64,000 bases of DNA from Hortaea werneckii. Taxonomy: Eukaryota; Ascomycota; Dothideomycetes; Mycosphaerellales; Teratosphaeriaceae. Positions 33,155 to 44,506 of the stretch are shown here, piece after piece. A program made the translations under genes and the position numbers. The notes under the pieces are model-generated. The model did no database searches. It had not been told where the DNA came from and was given only the letters and a program-made list of their open reading frames with translations. Each line of letters opens with the position of its first letter. Positions within the stretch are counted from its first letter, which is position 1. The stretch spans positions 434,001 through 498,000 of the forward strand of contig JBAOKB010000173.1 of assembly GCA_037044905.1 (NCBI GenBank). Reading direction: 5' to 3'.

Positions 33155-33905
33155 ATGATGCAGACCGCTCATTGTCAACCACCGTACCCTCATACAGCAC
33201 AACCTAATGGCTGTCCGCCAATGCACGCTGATCCTTGTTACCATGCAATGCCGATGGTGGATCCGAGATTGCCTCCTCTAATACCGGTGTCGTATCACAT
33301 AAGCTCTAGCAATAGACGCCTAGCACCTGTCCAGCCCCGTCCAGCGAAATCAGTTGCGAAGAAGAAGCAGTCGAGATGGACGGCCGAGGAAGACGCATCG
33401 ATCATCGAGTTTCGTGGGAACGGCATGAAGTGGGAGGACATCTCCAGCATCTGCCCGGTCGAAGCGCTATAAGCTGTCGATTGCGCTTTCAGAACTATCT
33501 CGAGAGGCGTTGCCAGTGCGATGACCAGAAGAAGAATAAGCTTGCGCGTCTGTAAATTTTCGAAGCTGACCCTTAGCCAGGCTCAAGGAGGAGATGTGGG
33601 AGAAGATTGAAAAAGGAATGCAATTACCATGGGAAACGGCAGATGTAATGCACTGGCAGATTGGCAAAGTCGAAATGGCGCAACGTGCAAACGTACCCGT
33701 CTTCCATCTCGCCAGGACAGGGAATGCATCGGCATCTCCACCACCGAGTATGCTGCCGGAAGTTGGGAGGACTAGCGACATTTCGCCACCATCCGATCCT
33801 TCTCCTGCTGCTGGTGCTGCCGACGCCGCTGCGTCTCCTTCCACACACAACCACTCTCTCCCCCAAGGAGCACAGCCGAATTTGCAGCCACTGCCACCTA
33901 CTTAG
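33155..33905 (+). pseudogene. SANT/Myb-like DNA-binding gene with a frameshift
   Basis: The first frame starts at ATG and reaches SRWTAEEDASIIEFRGNGMK and WEDIS, the first helix pair of the fungal Myb-like family. One missing base near 33445 ends it prematurely (stop 33470-33472). Reading on in the next frame gives LPGRSAISCRLRFQNYLE and KKNKLARL, the expected continuation. A 29-nt GTAAAT..CCAG segment (33552-33580) may be a shrunken intron, since it is too short for a normal one. The third frame then gives EEMWEKIEKGMQLPWETADV and MHWQIGKVEMAQRA, the second family block, and a Pro/Ser/Ala-rich tail. A sequencing error could mimic the single-base loss, but the undersized intron also suggests decay. 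Confidence 0.75.
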
Positions 33906-34229
33906 TCGTGTTTACGATACAACAGTGACGTTTGGCGCGCGCCACTTCGCCGCCTTGCGGATAGTGCTCGTCCATTGGAGACTTCCCACAGGCCTCCTCG
34001 CACGCTTCTCTCTCCTCTGGGAGAAGTGACGGGGATGACTCACGACACAAAAGATACAATCTACCGCCCGTCATCCCTTCTACCGTTGAAAAAAGGCAAG
34101 ACTACCGTTTAAATGACTTTTTTCTGGTTTTCCTAGAGTGGTGACAAGGGATCTGAGAGGTATGGAGTGAAGCAATAGGCCGTAATCATGAAAGCGATAA
34201 TGGCATGAAGGAGGGCATAGCGTGGAGAA
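33906..34229. other. intergenic
   Basis: No gene recognised between the Myb-like relic and the dispersed repeat. Confidence 0.4.
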
Positions 34230-34840
34230 TACGAAAGAACTTGCCTCTTGATCTTCGTCTGGCTTGTGAGGGGTGTGGATTGTAGTCCTATCGTGATGAT
34301 GATAGACCCGGGGTCGCAAGTCGGATGTGGATCTAGTATCCCGACAGACATATGATAGTAATAAGACAAAGGAAAAGAAAAGGTCATCAAGCTATTGCAG
34401 GACCAGCACCGTCACGATCCAACACGAAGCGCAATAATCAGTCAATTCCATGTGACAGTTACAATCTTTATGGTAGCTAGCGATACGTAGGAGGCCGTCT
34501 AACTAGCTGCGGCTTGACGAGCTGCATGGATACAACAGCCTATGGGCGTTAATGTTACCGCCGCTTATGCTGTTAAATTCTGCCCAAAATCAGAAAGCCA
34601 TGCAGACATCTCTCGTTAAGCCCAAGATGGCGCTATTCGGCTTCTATTCATGACTCGAGCCAAACCGCGAGCCAAACCGACTTTCATCGGCCAGAATGGG
34701 CTTTGCAGATCGTATACATCCGAGCGATGTAATCGATACATTGCCGTCAAGACTGTATGTACAATATGTAGCGGGTGCCAAAAGTACATGTAAATCGTGG
34801 CAGCAGACGGTCACAGACATCTGTAGGAGCGGTATTCAAA
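34230..34840. repeat. dispersed noncoding repeat, copy 2
   Basis: Direct copy of 29200-29690. Near 34682-34800 it has about 118 bp absent from copy 1, flanked by the matching words GAGCCAAACCGAC and GCAGCAGACGGTCA. This is either an insertion here or a deletion there. Confidence 0.75.
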
Positions 34841-34939
34841 CCAGGCAGGGACTCGACGGACTCCGCCAAGTCTACTGTGAAATTTCTATATTCACTCTGG
34901 GTTGATCAATACATATAGATAGAGTAATTGGGGGGCTCT

Positions 34940-35235
34940 TCATTGGCGCTCTTTGGCAGGGCACCCTCTGTGAACGGACAGCACAACTGCAATCATACCG
35001 TGGCGGAGGTTCCACAGCCGCGTGGATTGCTGGCTGTGGCTGATGTGATCCGCATTGTGAGTCGAACGAGTCGTGAAACTTGTCGCTTGGAAACGCCGTG
35101 CATTGCCGTTTTGCATGCCTACTATTTTGTGGCTCAGGACCATCCGGGCTTCTCTTATTATAGCCTTTCTCTGCTCTGCCGTTGGTTTCGTCTGCTGCAT
35201 CATTGCTAGAAATAGTTGGCTCGTCGCGAGAAACC

Positions 35236-35273
<38 letters not shown>

Positions 35274-35539
35274 TATGGTTGTCCACTAACACTGGTCAGC
35301 GTGAAAGCGCCATGCTCTAGCGAGTTCAACTTACGATGTTCGGCTTCAACTGTCGCCTTGTAGTTCGTAGGACTCGGCACCTGTCCGATAGAGGGACAGT
35401 AGTCATCATCAGGAGCTTCGAGCTTTTGCTCCGGTTCATCTTTTCGTGGCTGCTTCAGTGAGCGAAAGCCAAATCCGCGTTCTTCTTCCCCCATCTCCCT
35501 GCCGTTCCCTGTAAACTGCAGCGGTTGAGGCTCACTCAT
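34940..35539 (-). CDS. candidate two-exon hypothetical protein with homopolymer intron
   Basis: Exon 1 35539-35293 (ATG; MSEPQPLQF start, Glu/Lys-rich, ending GAFTLT). Intron 35292-35206 (87 nt, GTGTTA..TTTCTAG). Exon 2 35205-34940 starts MMQQTKPTAEQRKAIIREAR. Total 170 aa, and the frame is consistent. No domain is recognised. The intron would contain the 34-nt C tract (G on the + strand). An alternative acceptor frame through the tract would read poly-Pro but is blocked by a stop just before it. Moderate to low certainty. Confidence 0.4.
35238..35271. repeat. G34 homopolymer
   Basis: 34 consecutive G on the + strand, preceded by CCCC. Such tracts are highly mutable and the printed length may be inexact. 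It lies in the predicted intron of the minus-strand candidate gene. Confidence 0.95.
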
Positions 35540-37394
35540 AATTGGTTGGGGTAGATAACAGAGGTAACTAACAGCAGTTGAGATGAATGATCGTCTCGAT
35601 GACCTAGCTTTGTACTGCGCCTCATTGGCGAACGCCTTTTATAGATGAGGACCGGAGGGAGATTACGATAATGTAACAGGCCTTGTTACTAGAAAAGGTG
35701 AGAATTACGTAGGAACAGTCTTTCCGTCCCCATTGGCTGCTCTTCGGCGGCGTTGAAAATTAGCAAGGTTAGGCATAACGACCCTCTTCTCGAAATCTCT
35801 CGGACGTGTACTCTCTCACTTGTCTAGAGGAACGTCGAAATGAGCGCACTTGCAAGAAAATTGTTCGCATTTGACGAAATAGCACTTGCTCGTACACGTA
35901 TATGTGGAAGTTTAGTGTGCTGCATGCGGTAAGAAATTGAAGCCCGCAACTCTCATCAATTATTAACATCGCTACACTATACTTGGCTGCTTTTCTATGT
36001 CTCCTATACTTCCCTCTAATAAAAAACCTACGCTTGATGACCTTCCCCAACCAACACTTTCCTAACGGGTGTTAAGGATGATTTCCCGTTGAAATGAATC
36101 TTTCTTGGTCTATCTTGGATGCAATTTCCTGTCTTTAGTTGAACAAAGGGTGTAGTTCATAATCGAAGCTCGGCGTCGGAACATGTGTCGACTCGGTCGT
36201 CTACGCGGAATGTCGTGCATTTCTCTTTGTCAACCATTTCGTGGCCTTTTTCTTTTGGGTTGTATCCGTCTACACAAGCAGTCACCATGCTCCTTACCAC
36301 TTCGTTCCGTGTTCTCGCCTTAGCCTGCTTTCAGATGATGAGACAATTGTGATTTCGTTTTCAAACGGGCTCATGATGGCTCTGAACACTTTCACGGATG
36401 CTTACAATGCATGCTTACAATGCATGCTCTAATCCCACTCTCACTCCCGACCGACAGTGGCTCACTATCCGGAATTAACCATTGCGTCCTCCCACAGTGA
36501 TTTCGGCAGAAAAGGCAAATGCAGGGCTTAAGATCTCACGCTGTAGCTGCGTTGCCATGTCCCTTAAAACCATGGAGATACTATAGCGGTACCGTTACAC
36601 CTGGTGGGGAGATAAGAGAGAAGCACGACACGCTGGAAAAGAGACCATATGATTTCATCCGCCCGGCTTAGTTGCTGGCGATGACTAGCGAAACCCTCGT
36701 CTTTTCACTCCTGGGCCCCAAGCCCCTGGCCCGACATCGCAGCAATCGTGCCATCAATCACGTGAGCCTGTCAAAAGGGGTGCCGCCACTGACAGACTGA
36801 CCCATCCAACACAGCCCAAACAGCATCTGCTTACCATCATGAAACCCTTTCCAGTTTCTCTCTGATAGCATACCCAGCATCTGCGCCCAGAGAAAGCATT
36901 AACGTCGTCCGCGTCTCATCAATGGTACGGACACCGGCAATGATGCCACCGAGAGGTCTCGAGAACGAATTTGCGGGTTGAGAAAAGCCGTCAAAAGACC
37001 ACAAAATCTTCTATTCGGCGCTCGAGCTAAAGTCCAAAAGCGAACGAGTTGCAGAAATGATCTGTTCCCACACTGACAGGATTGCTCCCTGGTGGAGCTA
37101 CGAGGACCCTTTCGACGAGTCGCAGGTAGTCTTATCGCTCAGCATAAGTAAGCTCCAAAGTGGTACACAGCAAGTATTGCTATTTGTAGGTTTCTTGGTC
37201 GCCCAGTCGATCCGAACTTGGGAGGGAACTTCCTGTATCACAATTTCCAGACCAGGTGGTGTGAAAGAATCAGGTGGTCGGATGAGATTGTGCACGAGGT
37301 GAAGATGAATTCAACTAGTCTGTTTATCCGTACTATCTCATCCTCATGTCTTCGACCAGCTCGGTTGTGGAACTGCTCAGGGCCTTTGGGAGCG
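35540..37394. other. no firmly supported gene
   Basis: AT-rich parts and short frames only. A 13-bp word, GCTTACAATGCAT, is directly repeated at about 36400-36426. An ATG at 37057 opens a short coding-like frame (ICSHTDRIAPWWSYEDPFDE), but no full model could be built. Confidence 0.35.
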
Positions 37395-38291
37395 CTATGG
37401 CTGATGCTGTGTCGTCTGATGTTCCCGACGTTCGGGCGCAAGACCTTTGGCCTTACATGTATCCAAAACGTCCTTCAGAAGTGGTTTACTCAAGTCTCTC
37501 TCGATCGAATAGGTCCATTCAGAGACACTACGTAGCGACTCCGTGGACACATTCGGCCGCATCCCAGACGGGAATCCGCTTCGAAACAGCACGATCAATA
37601 CGACGCCTCGTGACGAGACCGCTCTGAAAGCCTGGAGACTACGCGCTTCTCTCGTCCTGGTTTCCAAACCAAACAAAATCTCACCACTCTCGTCGCAAAA
37701 GATGTTTCGAAAGCAGACAAGTGTTTTCAATCTTTTCAGCCTGCATTGGACTGTACTTGCTAGACAAGGATTGTATTCCAACCCCGGGTGGGCGAGCACG
37801 ATGTGTTCGATTGCTGCGGCCTGTCTCCCGTTTAGGACTTTGAGAAAGGCTCCCATTCCCTCCGGATCTCCAAATAAAAAGTTGTTGCCCCAATATGGAG
37901 CCAACGCTGCTTCGGAGTAGATCTGTTTACACACAAGCAAAATGTCAAGCGTCAAGTACCCGCCATCTCTCAAAATGTCTAGACAGTGACAATGGCGTAC
38001 GACGTAGCTTGAAGACCACCGCACAGGGAAAAGTCCGCCATTACATCTTCCAGCCCGTATTTCGTCTGATACCTCCTTTGCAAGGTCGTGGTCACGTAAA
38101 GGAGCAGCGCAGATCCGATGCCAGAATTCTGGGCCGGCCCCTTCGCGGTGGATGGAATCCACATGAATGTCATTCCCACACAGGATGAGCCGGTACACTT
38201 TATTGCGGATCTCTGGCGGCAGTTTGAAAAACCTTGAAGTAGGGCATGGCGTTCGTACGGACGAGCTCGGCAGATTATCTTTCAATTTCAT
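37395..38291 (-). CDS. 2EXR/DUF7730-like protein
   Basis: 298 aa from the ATG at 38291; an in-frame TTG further upstream is unlikely to be the start. FFKLPPEIRNKVYRLILCGN near residue 21-40 is the family signature. The second conserved element LLVCKQIYSEAALAPYWGNN lies near 118-137, followed by HIVLAHPGLEYNP and a less conserved C-terminus. The function of this fungal family is unknown; protein interaction is likely. The next gene downstream on the same strand (38728, transcribed toward it) is a related but distinct member. Confidence 0.75.
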   Translation of the reverse strand: MKLKDNLPSSSVRTPCPTSRFFKLPPEIRNKVYRLILCGNDIHVDSIHREGAGPEFWHRICAAPLRDHDLAKEVSDEIRAGRCNGGLFPVRWSSSYVVRHCHCLDILRDGGYLTLDILLVCKQIYSEAALAPYWGNNFLFGDPEGMGAFLKVLNGRQAAAIEHIVLAHPGLEYNPCLASTVQCRLKRLKTLVCFRNIFCDESGEILFGLETRTREARSLQAFRAVSSRGVVLIVLFRSGFPSGMRPNVSTESLRSVSEWTYSIERDLSKPLLKDVLDTCKAKGLAPERREHQTTQHQP

Positions 38292-38727
38292 GTGCTTCCG
38301 TTTTCTCCAACGTACCGTACCTATCACAGTGCATTCCGCACAAATAGACAAGAACGTGGTCAACGCCAGTTCACTTCTGTGTCCAAGGCTTTATATTATA
38401 TCAGGACGCAGAGGTCTTATTTCGAGCTTCTATATAGAATAGAGATGCCTCAGCTCCACTGCCACATACGGACGAACGGCACGTAATGGAAAGAATTTGA
38501 ATCTATAAGATGTGTTCCCCAACGTCATATATCGCTTGCAGGGTCCTGTCATTGATAATCGACAGCCGCGGAAAAGGCGCCAAACGCTGACCGGTGATCG
38601 TGCGAACGTATACGATGTGTTCGAGGTCTTCTGTTTCCCCTGGGCCCCCTCGTACTGAGGTGTAAATGGTGTGCTGATGATACTTCACCTCTTAAAGCTC
38701 ATGAGGGCGCATTTAGGGGCATGGGGT
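38292..38727. other. intergenic between two 2EXR-like genes
   Basis: No gene recognised. Contains the promoter of the gene ending at 37395 and the 3' end of its neighbour. Confidence 0.45.
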
Positions 38728-39681
38728 TTAGCAACTCCGAACTTTGCCCCTAAGCAGCAGCGGGACAAGATCGTTCACCAGCGGCCGCACTAAAAGATCC
38801 ATATGCGTAGACGCTTTCTGTCGGAAGTACTCTCGAGTGAAATGAGGCAAATGTTCTACAGGGTCTCCGCAGACATCGTCAGGGCCATTAAGCTGCGGGA
38901 AAAAAGAGCCTGTCGTCAGAATCCGCGCCAGCCATTGGGGACACGGAGCCGGGTGAGGTTGATAATACACCGGAGACCTTCCATGTCCGCTCAGAATAAT
39001 ATGAGTAGATTTCTGCAGAACATGTGCAATCAGCCCAGCCATGCTAATATCCAGATCTCGCCTGGCAAGGGAGCGCCATTCCTGCGCACGTGATGTCCCG
39101 TATCGAAATGCCATGGCGTACCAGTTGTCTTCGTCTACTGCTTGGAAGCGGTCCATCAAACTTCTCTGTCCGCGATGAAGCACGGCTAAGCTTAAATTCA
39201 GAGTCGGTGGGAGCATGTGGTGCCACGTGTGAGAGCACCACGACGGCCGAGATGGTGGTTGCTTTTCGGCGCCACCGTTCCACTCGAGCAGGGTGTACGG
39301 GGACATGACGACTATCAGTCGGCGAACCAGTCTGATGCTCTGGATCCACCCCTGGTCCGGTGAACTGAGCTCCGAAATATGCTCAAATTTCGCTCGTCTC
39401 TCGATAGGACAAACCAAGCACTTTTCGGAAGCTGCAGATGCGTTCAAGCCCGCTATGGGCTGCACGCAAAAGAAGTTTTGTTTGTACAAGATACTTGAGG
39501 CTTCACCATGGATTTGTCGATTCACTTGCAGGATCTGCGGTATCAGGCCAACGTCTGCTCGCCTCGGTCGTTCTGCTCGATGGTTTCGCAGGGAACACAA
39601 ATCGATGGCTGAGCTAGTGACGAGGCAGTAATGATACACATTGTTCCGTAGCTCGGGCGGAAGAAGTAAAAATGGGAACAT
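38728..39681 (-). CDS. 2EXR/DUF7730-like protein, parent-like copy of the 3165-3965 relic
   Basis: 317 aa from ATG, single exon. The family signature is at the very start (FLLLPPELRNNVYHYCLV), then ILQVNRQIHGEASSILYKQN. A long C-terminal part (DEDNWYAMAFRYGTSRAQEW; VEHLPHFTREYFRQKASTHM) is conserved with the relic at 3165-3965 on the other strand. The signature begins only a few residues from Met, so an upstream exon is possible. No breaks are seen. Function unknown. Confidence 0.75.
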   Translation of the reverse strand: MFPFLLLPPELRNNVYHYCLVTSSAIDLCSLRNHRAERPRRADVGLIPQILQVNRQIHGEASSILYKQNFFCVQPIAGLNASAASEKCLVCPIERRAKFEHISELSSPDQGWIQSIRLVRRLIVVMSPYTLLEWNGGAEKQPPSRPSWCSHTWHHMLPPTLNLSLAVLHRGQRSLMDRFQAVDEDNWYAMAFRYGTSRAQEWRSLARRDLDISMAGLIAHVLQKSTHIILSGHGRSPVYYQPHPAPCPQWLARILTTGSFFPQLNGPDDVCGDPVEHLPHFTREYFRQKASTHMDLLVRPLVNDLVPLLLRGKVRSC

Positions 39682-42600
39682 TGAGAGGAGATACTCCGCA
39701 ACTGCTCTTGCGTAGGGCTATACAACAACGATTTCTTGGTCGTCCGATGAAGTTTTGATACGGCGCTTTTGTCCTGCTGTAGCCTGTGACGTTATCGCCA
39801 CTGTCGTTTGTTGCTATTCAAGGTACACAACGATACATATGTAGACACAACAGCCTTGACTTCCCCAGAACATCTTTAGTGCTGTTATGTACAAATGGGT
39901 TGGATTATGACAAAATTCTAAAGCCTTTGGCTGTTCTCTTGTGAGATCACCAAAGAATTCTAGACTGCACGTATGCGAACTCTCTATCTCCGCTTTCGGA
40001 GGTGCGACAGTCTCAATTCAATGAATAAATAGGACTCTGCCAACGGGTTTGCTCCGCGGAGAAGGACGATCTGTCTTGCGCGGAATAACACAAAAATGTC
40101 GGGGTTCGGCATATCGAGCTCATGGTAGCGATGGGAAGCTGTCTGCTGTGAGTGTCGCCGCTCCCGTGCACCCGTTTTGTCAGCGTTACAGATGTTGTAC
40201 CATGTCATGTACTGCGCACTTGCCTTTTGTCAGCGTTCTGGCTTATTGTCGAATGCAGGCGGTGTATACTGCTCGGTCTTTTTCATAAGATTCGGTGGAC
40301 CCAAGTGGCCAAACTACGGAGCACGGCGCAAACGAAGTTCTTACTCCTCAGTCACTGGTGGTCCTTTCTCGACCATTAACAACATACAACACACAACCGA
40401 GATTCTCGTGTTCAGATCCACATTATAATGTTTGGGCGGCAAAATGGAGATTCCGAAACCGTAGTCCGGGATGAGATCGGATGCGAGGGGTGGGTCTGCC
40501 TGGAATCTCGAAGTACAACAGAGGGCTCCGATGCACCCTTACCGGACAGTACACGGATTGGTGGTGAAAATACAGTCTCGTTGGTACTGTGCGAGAGAAA
40601 AGTTGCACCAAAGCCAACGCAACACACCATCGGCACCAGCGAAGCGGATGATCCTCGTCGCGGCGAGCTGCAAAACCCTTCTGCAAGTCCGCATCATCTG
40701 TCAGCGCGATGTTTGATTCTTGCTGAGCAAGACGATCCGCTATGCAGAATTGCAGGAGGGATATCAATTCCTCGTCACAATGAAAAGCCGCCACCACGGA
40801 AACGGAAGCGTAGACATGCGGACGCAAGCCAAGCGGACTGAAGCAGGCACGCATTAAAGAGCCTCTCCTCCATTTCACAAGCGCGGCTGTTGTTGGCACG
40901 AGTGCCTAGCATCTCCATTCAATTTTAGGATCATACCCTCAAAATGGTAGAAGTGGCCACGGATATACTTGAACGCGCCTGTCCTGTCCCCATCCTAGCT
41001 CTCGTTTTCGGAATGCTTTGCGCGCCCAGTGGAAACCTCCTCATAGGTCGACTACCCTTCCACGTTCGATGATTCACAGTCGATAATGGAGAGCACAGAA
41101 CGGTCTGCTATTTGGATTGATGGAGCTGGCAGAAGACTCGTTGACAGATGCTACATTACGTCGTTTCTTCCACTTTTGTACTAGACAACAAAGGCAGTCG
41201 AGGCGAAAGCGAAAGCGGGAGTGTATGCGTAGGTATAGCTTTCGAAGTGGATAGATAGGTCGTATCAAGAATCTCGCTTTTCGCTTTGCTGAAACTGTGT
41301 TTGGATAAGTCGACATCCTCAGTCGATCGCCGTAAAAGCAATCGTCCAGTACCATATGGCTTGGACGGAAGAATTATGCAGGGACCTCAGAGCGCGAGTG
41401 GGCCAACCTCTCAAGCATTCGCGATGTAGCAATATAAGTCCTGAACTTTGAGCGACGTTGATAGTCGAGCAGCACGGGAAAGGGGTCTGTTCAGACTAAA
41501 CGCTGCTTTTGCCCACGTCCTGTCTACTTGATCCTGACATCACACGAACTACTGTTAAAGCCGCCTGATTTTTTAGAGCCCATAGTAATCATGACTAGGT
41601 CAGACGTATCCAGTTCAACTATTGCGGGGCTGAGATTATTGCTGACAACGCGATTCGGGAAGGTGGCAGCGTATGTAGGGTATAAAGGCTTCTCTACTGC
41701 CCTGTCCTCAACGAACTAAAATCACTACGAACAGCCACATGAAATCCAAACGCGGAGGCCTTGCAACTTCATTTTGAAAATTCCCGCTTGTCTTGCAGAG
41801 TTTAGCGAGTTTACAGAGGCGGCAGCGATGGATCAAGACTACGTTCTCCTATCCCAGAGCTCGAATGCGTTAGAGCAACCGACTTCCTTTCTCCAAAGAG
41901 CGTACTCGCGACCAAAGTACGTCTGCTCGTCTAGAGGACGTCTGACGGCATGCTAATGCTCCCAAGGTCGCAGTGGCAAGGGGGATTCTACTGGTATCAA
42001 GGTGTGAAGGTTCACTCAAGTTATATGTAAGAGCGAGGGCTTGTTGAAAGGACGTTGGCATTCGAGCAGTCCAGATTTGTGCCATGTTGGAATCTTTACA
42101 ATCCTTTGGAACATGCGTCTCTTCTTACGTAGTCTCTCCTTGACATCAACAGAATACTTCTTCCTTAGTGGCGGGTATTCGCTTTGCAAAATAAAAAGAG
42201 ACCTTTAGTCCTGGACGAAATTGACCCTGTCATTTATCACATTCGGTACTAGGCATTGCCGGGTTGGAGCAAGACGATCGAGTAGATGATAAAGAGGCTT
42301 GAGAAAACTCTAGCAGGGCAGAAAGGGACCATTCGTTGTAGAGGACGAACTATCCAAGCTCGCGCCAGTCGCCAGCCTCAGCCAACAGAAAATGTACCTA
42401 AGGACATGGTAAGCATGACGTTAAACTTGCGTACAAGCAAAAACATTCGATCTGACTCGAAGTAGTAATTCCGAAGGGGTTAAGACTACGTAAGGTGGTC
42501 GTGCGCAGAAAATGGTGGTTCTGCTCTGCTAAATAGACCACTTGTGAGAGGCGCTAGCGGGTGTGCCCGTGCTACTACGGACTGCTACACGTTGCTGCAG

Positions 42601-43327
42601 AAGATGACAGACTGCTATCTCTCTGTTGAGGTCCGTTCATATAGCCCAAATGATCGACCACTGTCGGCTTGCACACCGGGAATACCCTGTGTCGACAAAA
42701 CAATTGCACGGAGGGGACCATCAAGGCGCTAGTTTTGCTGACGTCTTCGAGTAGCTGAATGTTACCTGTCGTTTTGCTTAGAGGTCCAGGCGGTCACCCG
42801 CCAATTTCTTGTTAGAAAACGGCAGTCACAGGAAAGTATCTGTTTACTTGTGAGGGAATGGGGTCCCGAGTCGACCTGCATGCTTGCGATCACTTTTCTA
42901 GATAGACATCTCTTGCAGTCATTCAGCGCCGCTCGGTCTGCGAGCGACGTATTTACTCTGGACTTGTCCAGTGTACGGCAAAACTGTTGTCACACCCTCA
43001 AGGGAGCGTGGCTTGAGCGGCCGCCTGGAAATTGAATGTCTTCCGAGAAACCATTTGGGTGTGGAATACCAGGGGAGATGTCAACTTCTAAGAATGTGCA
43101 TGCTTACTACAGACAATCGGTACAGCTAAAATCTACTTGCTCAAGGATCAGTTTTGGGTCGCGAGTGATCCAACTTCAGCAGCTCGGAGTTCTTTCAGAG
43201 GGTCACTTATTTCAGTACGTTTTCGCGGTGCCTCGCTTGCGTTGATATTCGAGCCCCCTAGTGTCTGCTCAGAAGGGTGCCTTTTCTCACTTCCCGATAC
43301 TATGGATTGGCGCGGTCCCGCGGGTGG
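39682..43327. other. long gene-poor region
   Basis: Apart from the weak candidate at 40428-40841, no gene is recognised. Short frames on both strands have no domains. Confidence 0.4.
40428..40841 (+). CDS. small hypothetical protein with basic NLS-like tail
   Basis: A 137-aa frame from an ATG. It is Ser/Thr/Glu-rich and ends with PPPRKRKRRHADASQ, which resembles a nuclear localisation signal. No domain is recognised. An antisense frame of similar length overlaps it, so it may be chance. Confidence 0.3.
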   Translation: MFGRQNGDSETVVRDEIGCEGWVCLESRSTTEGSDAPLPDSTRIGGENTVSLVLCERKVAPKPTQHTIGTSEADDPRRGELQNPSASPHHLSARCLILAEQDDPLCRIAGGISIPRHNEKPPPRKRKRRHADASQAD

Positions 43328-44506
43328 TCATTGGCAAGCGACAGCGCGGTATATAGATGTGAGAGAAACACTTATTCGGTTTGGCATTTCCATCATATCT
43401 TTTTCCCATGTACCTGTCTTGAATGGCCAGGCATCGGGGCTCTGGCCCAGATTTTGCTCTGCAGCCAAACTGACAGCATAGGTCGCGACGTCTTGAGCAC
43501 TCGCACTTCCGTAACCCCGCAGAAGTAAGGACAGGAGGCCAAGCACCTGGAGCTTTTGCAGCCGACACCAGGCTTGATCGTAAGATTTTAGAGCTTGTCG
43601 AGACAGAGTTTCGCCTTGGTTCACCCGAGTTTCGTCCAGCTCTTTTTCGGTCTTTGGTGGCGCTGGTGTTAGAACTGGAAGATTGTCTAAGCATGGCAAC
43701 AGCTTCAGCGAGTGCTGTAAGTGCCACAAAGATGCATCTCGAAGCCCGTGGGCATGCTTCGTAATCGCTACAACAAGATGCAGCATAATCTGTTCAGCCT
43801 TGGGTAGAAACCAATTACTATAACTTCGTCTCACGGTCTTAAGAAAACGATCGCTGTTCAAAAGCAATGGAAAGACCTCAAACGCCTCAAACAGCGTCTT
43901 GAAGATGTTGAGGAACTCGGAGTAACTTGGTAACGTTACCTCCGAAACTTGTACTCCATTCTGCTGGGATACGTCCGCCTGCAACCTCCAGTACCAGATT
44001 TGAGACACTATGGGACAGTACCGGCTGGTCAAAGGCTCTAGAGAATCAGGCATAGTGAGATTCAGTAGAATTTGGTATGCAGTCGTTGGATCATACCACG
44101 GTCCCACCGCTGTGGCTGCTGTTCTCCCATCGTACACACCTGCAGGACGTGGAGGCAGAGGCCCATAAGAGACCAAATGCTGTTTCGTCGGGAATCTCGA
44201 CTCAACACCAAAGCCGCTCGTTGATGGTTGATGCCCGATAGGGGTCGAAGCGACACTCGTAAGAGATTCGGTTGAGAAATTCACCGGAGGGCGATTCGAT
44301 CGGTCCGTTTCGTCAACCACGAGTGGCGCAGATGGCGGCGCGGTCATGCGGTATACTCCAGCTTCCACGCAACGTGAGCTTCCCCGGTTGTGATTGCATC
44401 TCACCCTCCTTTTCCTGCACTTATCACAAGCTTTCTTGCATCTCTTTCTTTGAGACTGTTGATTTCGTGGTAGAGGTTGAGCGTCTGCCTCCATGATGTT
44501 GGCCAT
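43328..44506 (-). pseudogene. truncated Zn(II)2Cys6-like transcription factor with two lost zinc ligands
   Basis: From the ATG at 44506 the frame gives 392 aa. The basic/Cys segment KACDKCRKRRVRC has Cys27, 30 and 37 in exact cluster spacing. The fourth ligand position is Ser43 and the sixth is Arg53 (NHNRGSSRC-VEAGVYR), each one base from a Cys codon; Cys46 remains. The middle shows a fungal-specific TF domain pattern (FEVFPLLLNSDRFLKTVRR; YDQAWCRLQKLQVLGLLSLL). After EMPNRI the frame runs to a stop. The next frame reads NKCFSHIYIPRC, then RGTAPIHSIG, resembling the usual RRxFWxxYxLDR..GRPxxI block, so a frameshift near 43375 probably truncates it. It may be expressed, but a normal zinc cluster cannot form. 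Confidence 0.7.

Noticed and set aside
35238..35271. G34 tract as a telomeric repeat or assembly gap
   Set aside because: No telomere unit (such as TTAGGG) nearby and unique sequence on both sides; treated as a homopolymer.
43287..43727. Separate gene in the second frame of the Zn2Cys6 factor
   Set aside because: Only its last 30 codons look coding, and they continue the same protein family; best read as a frameshifted tail.
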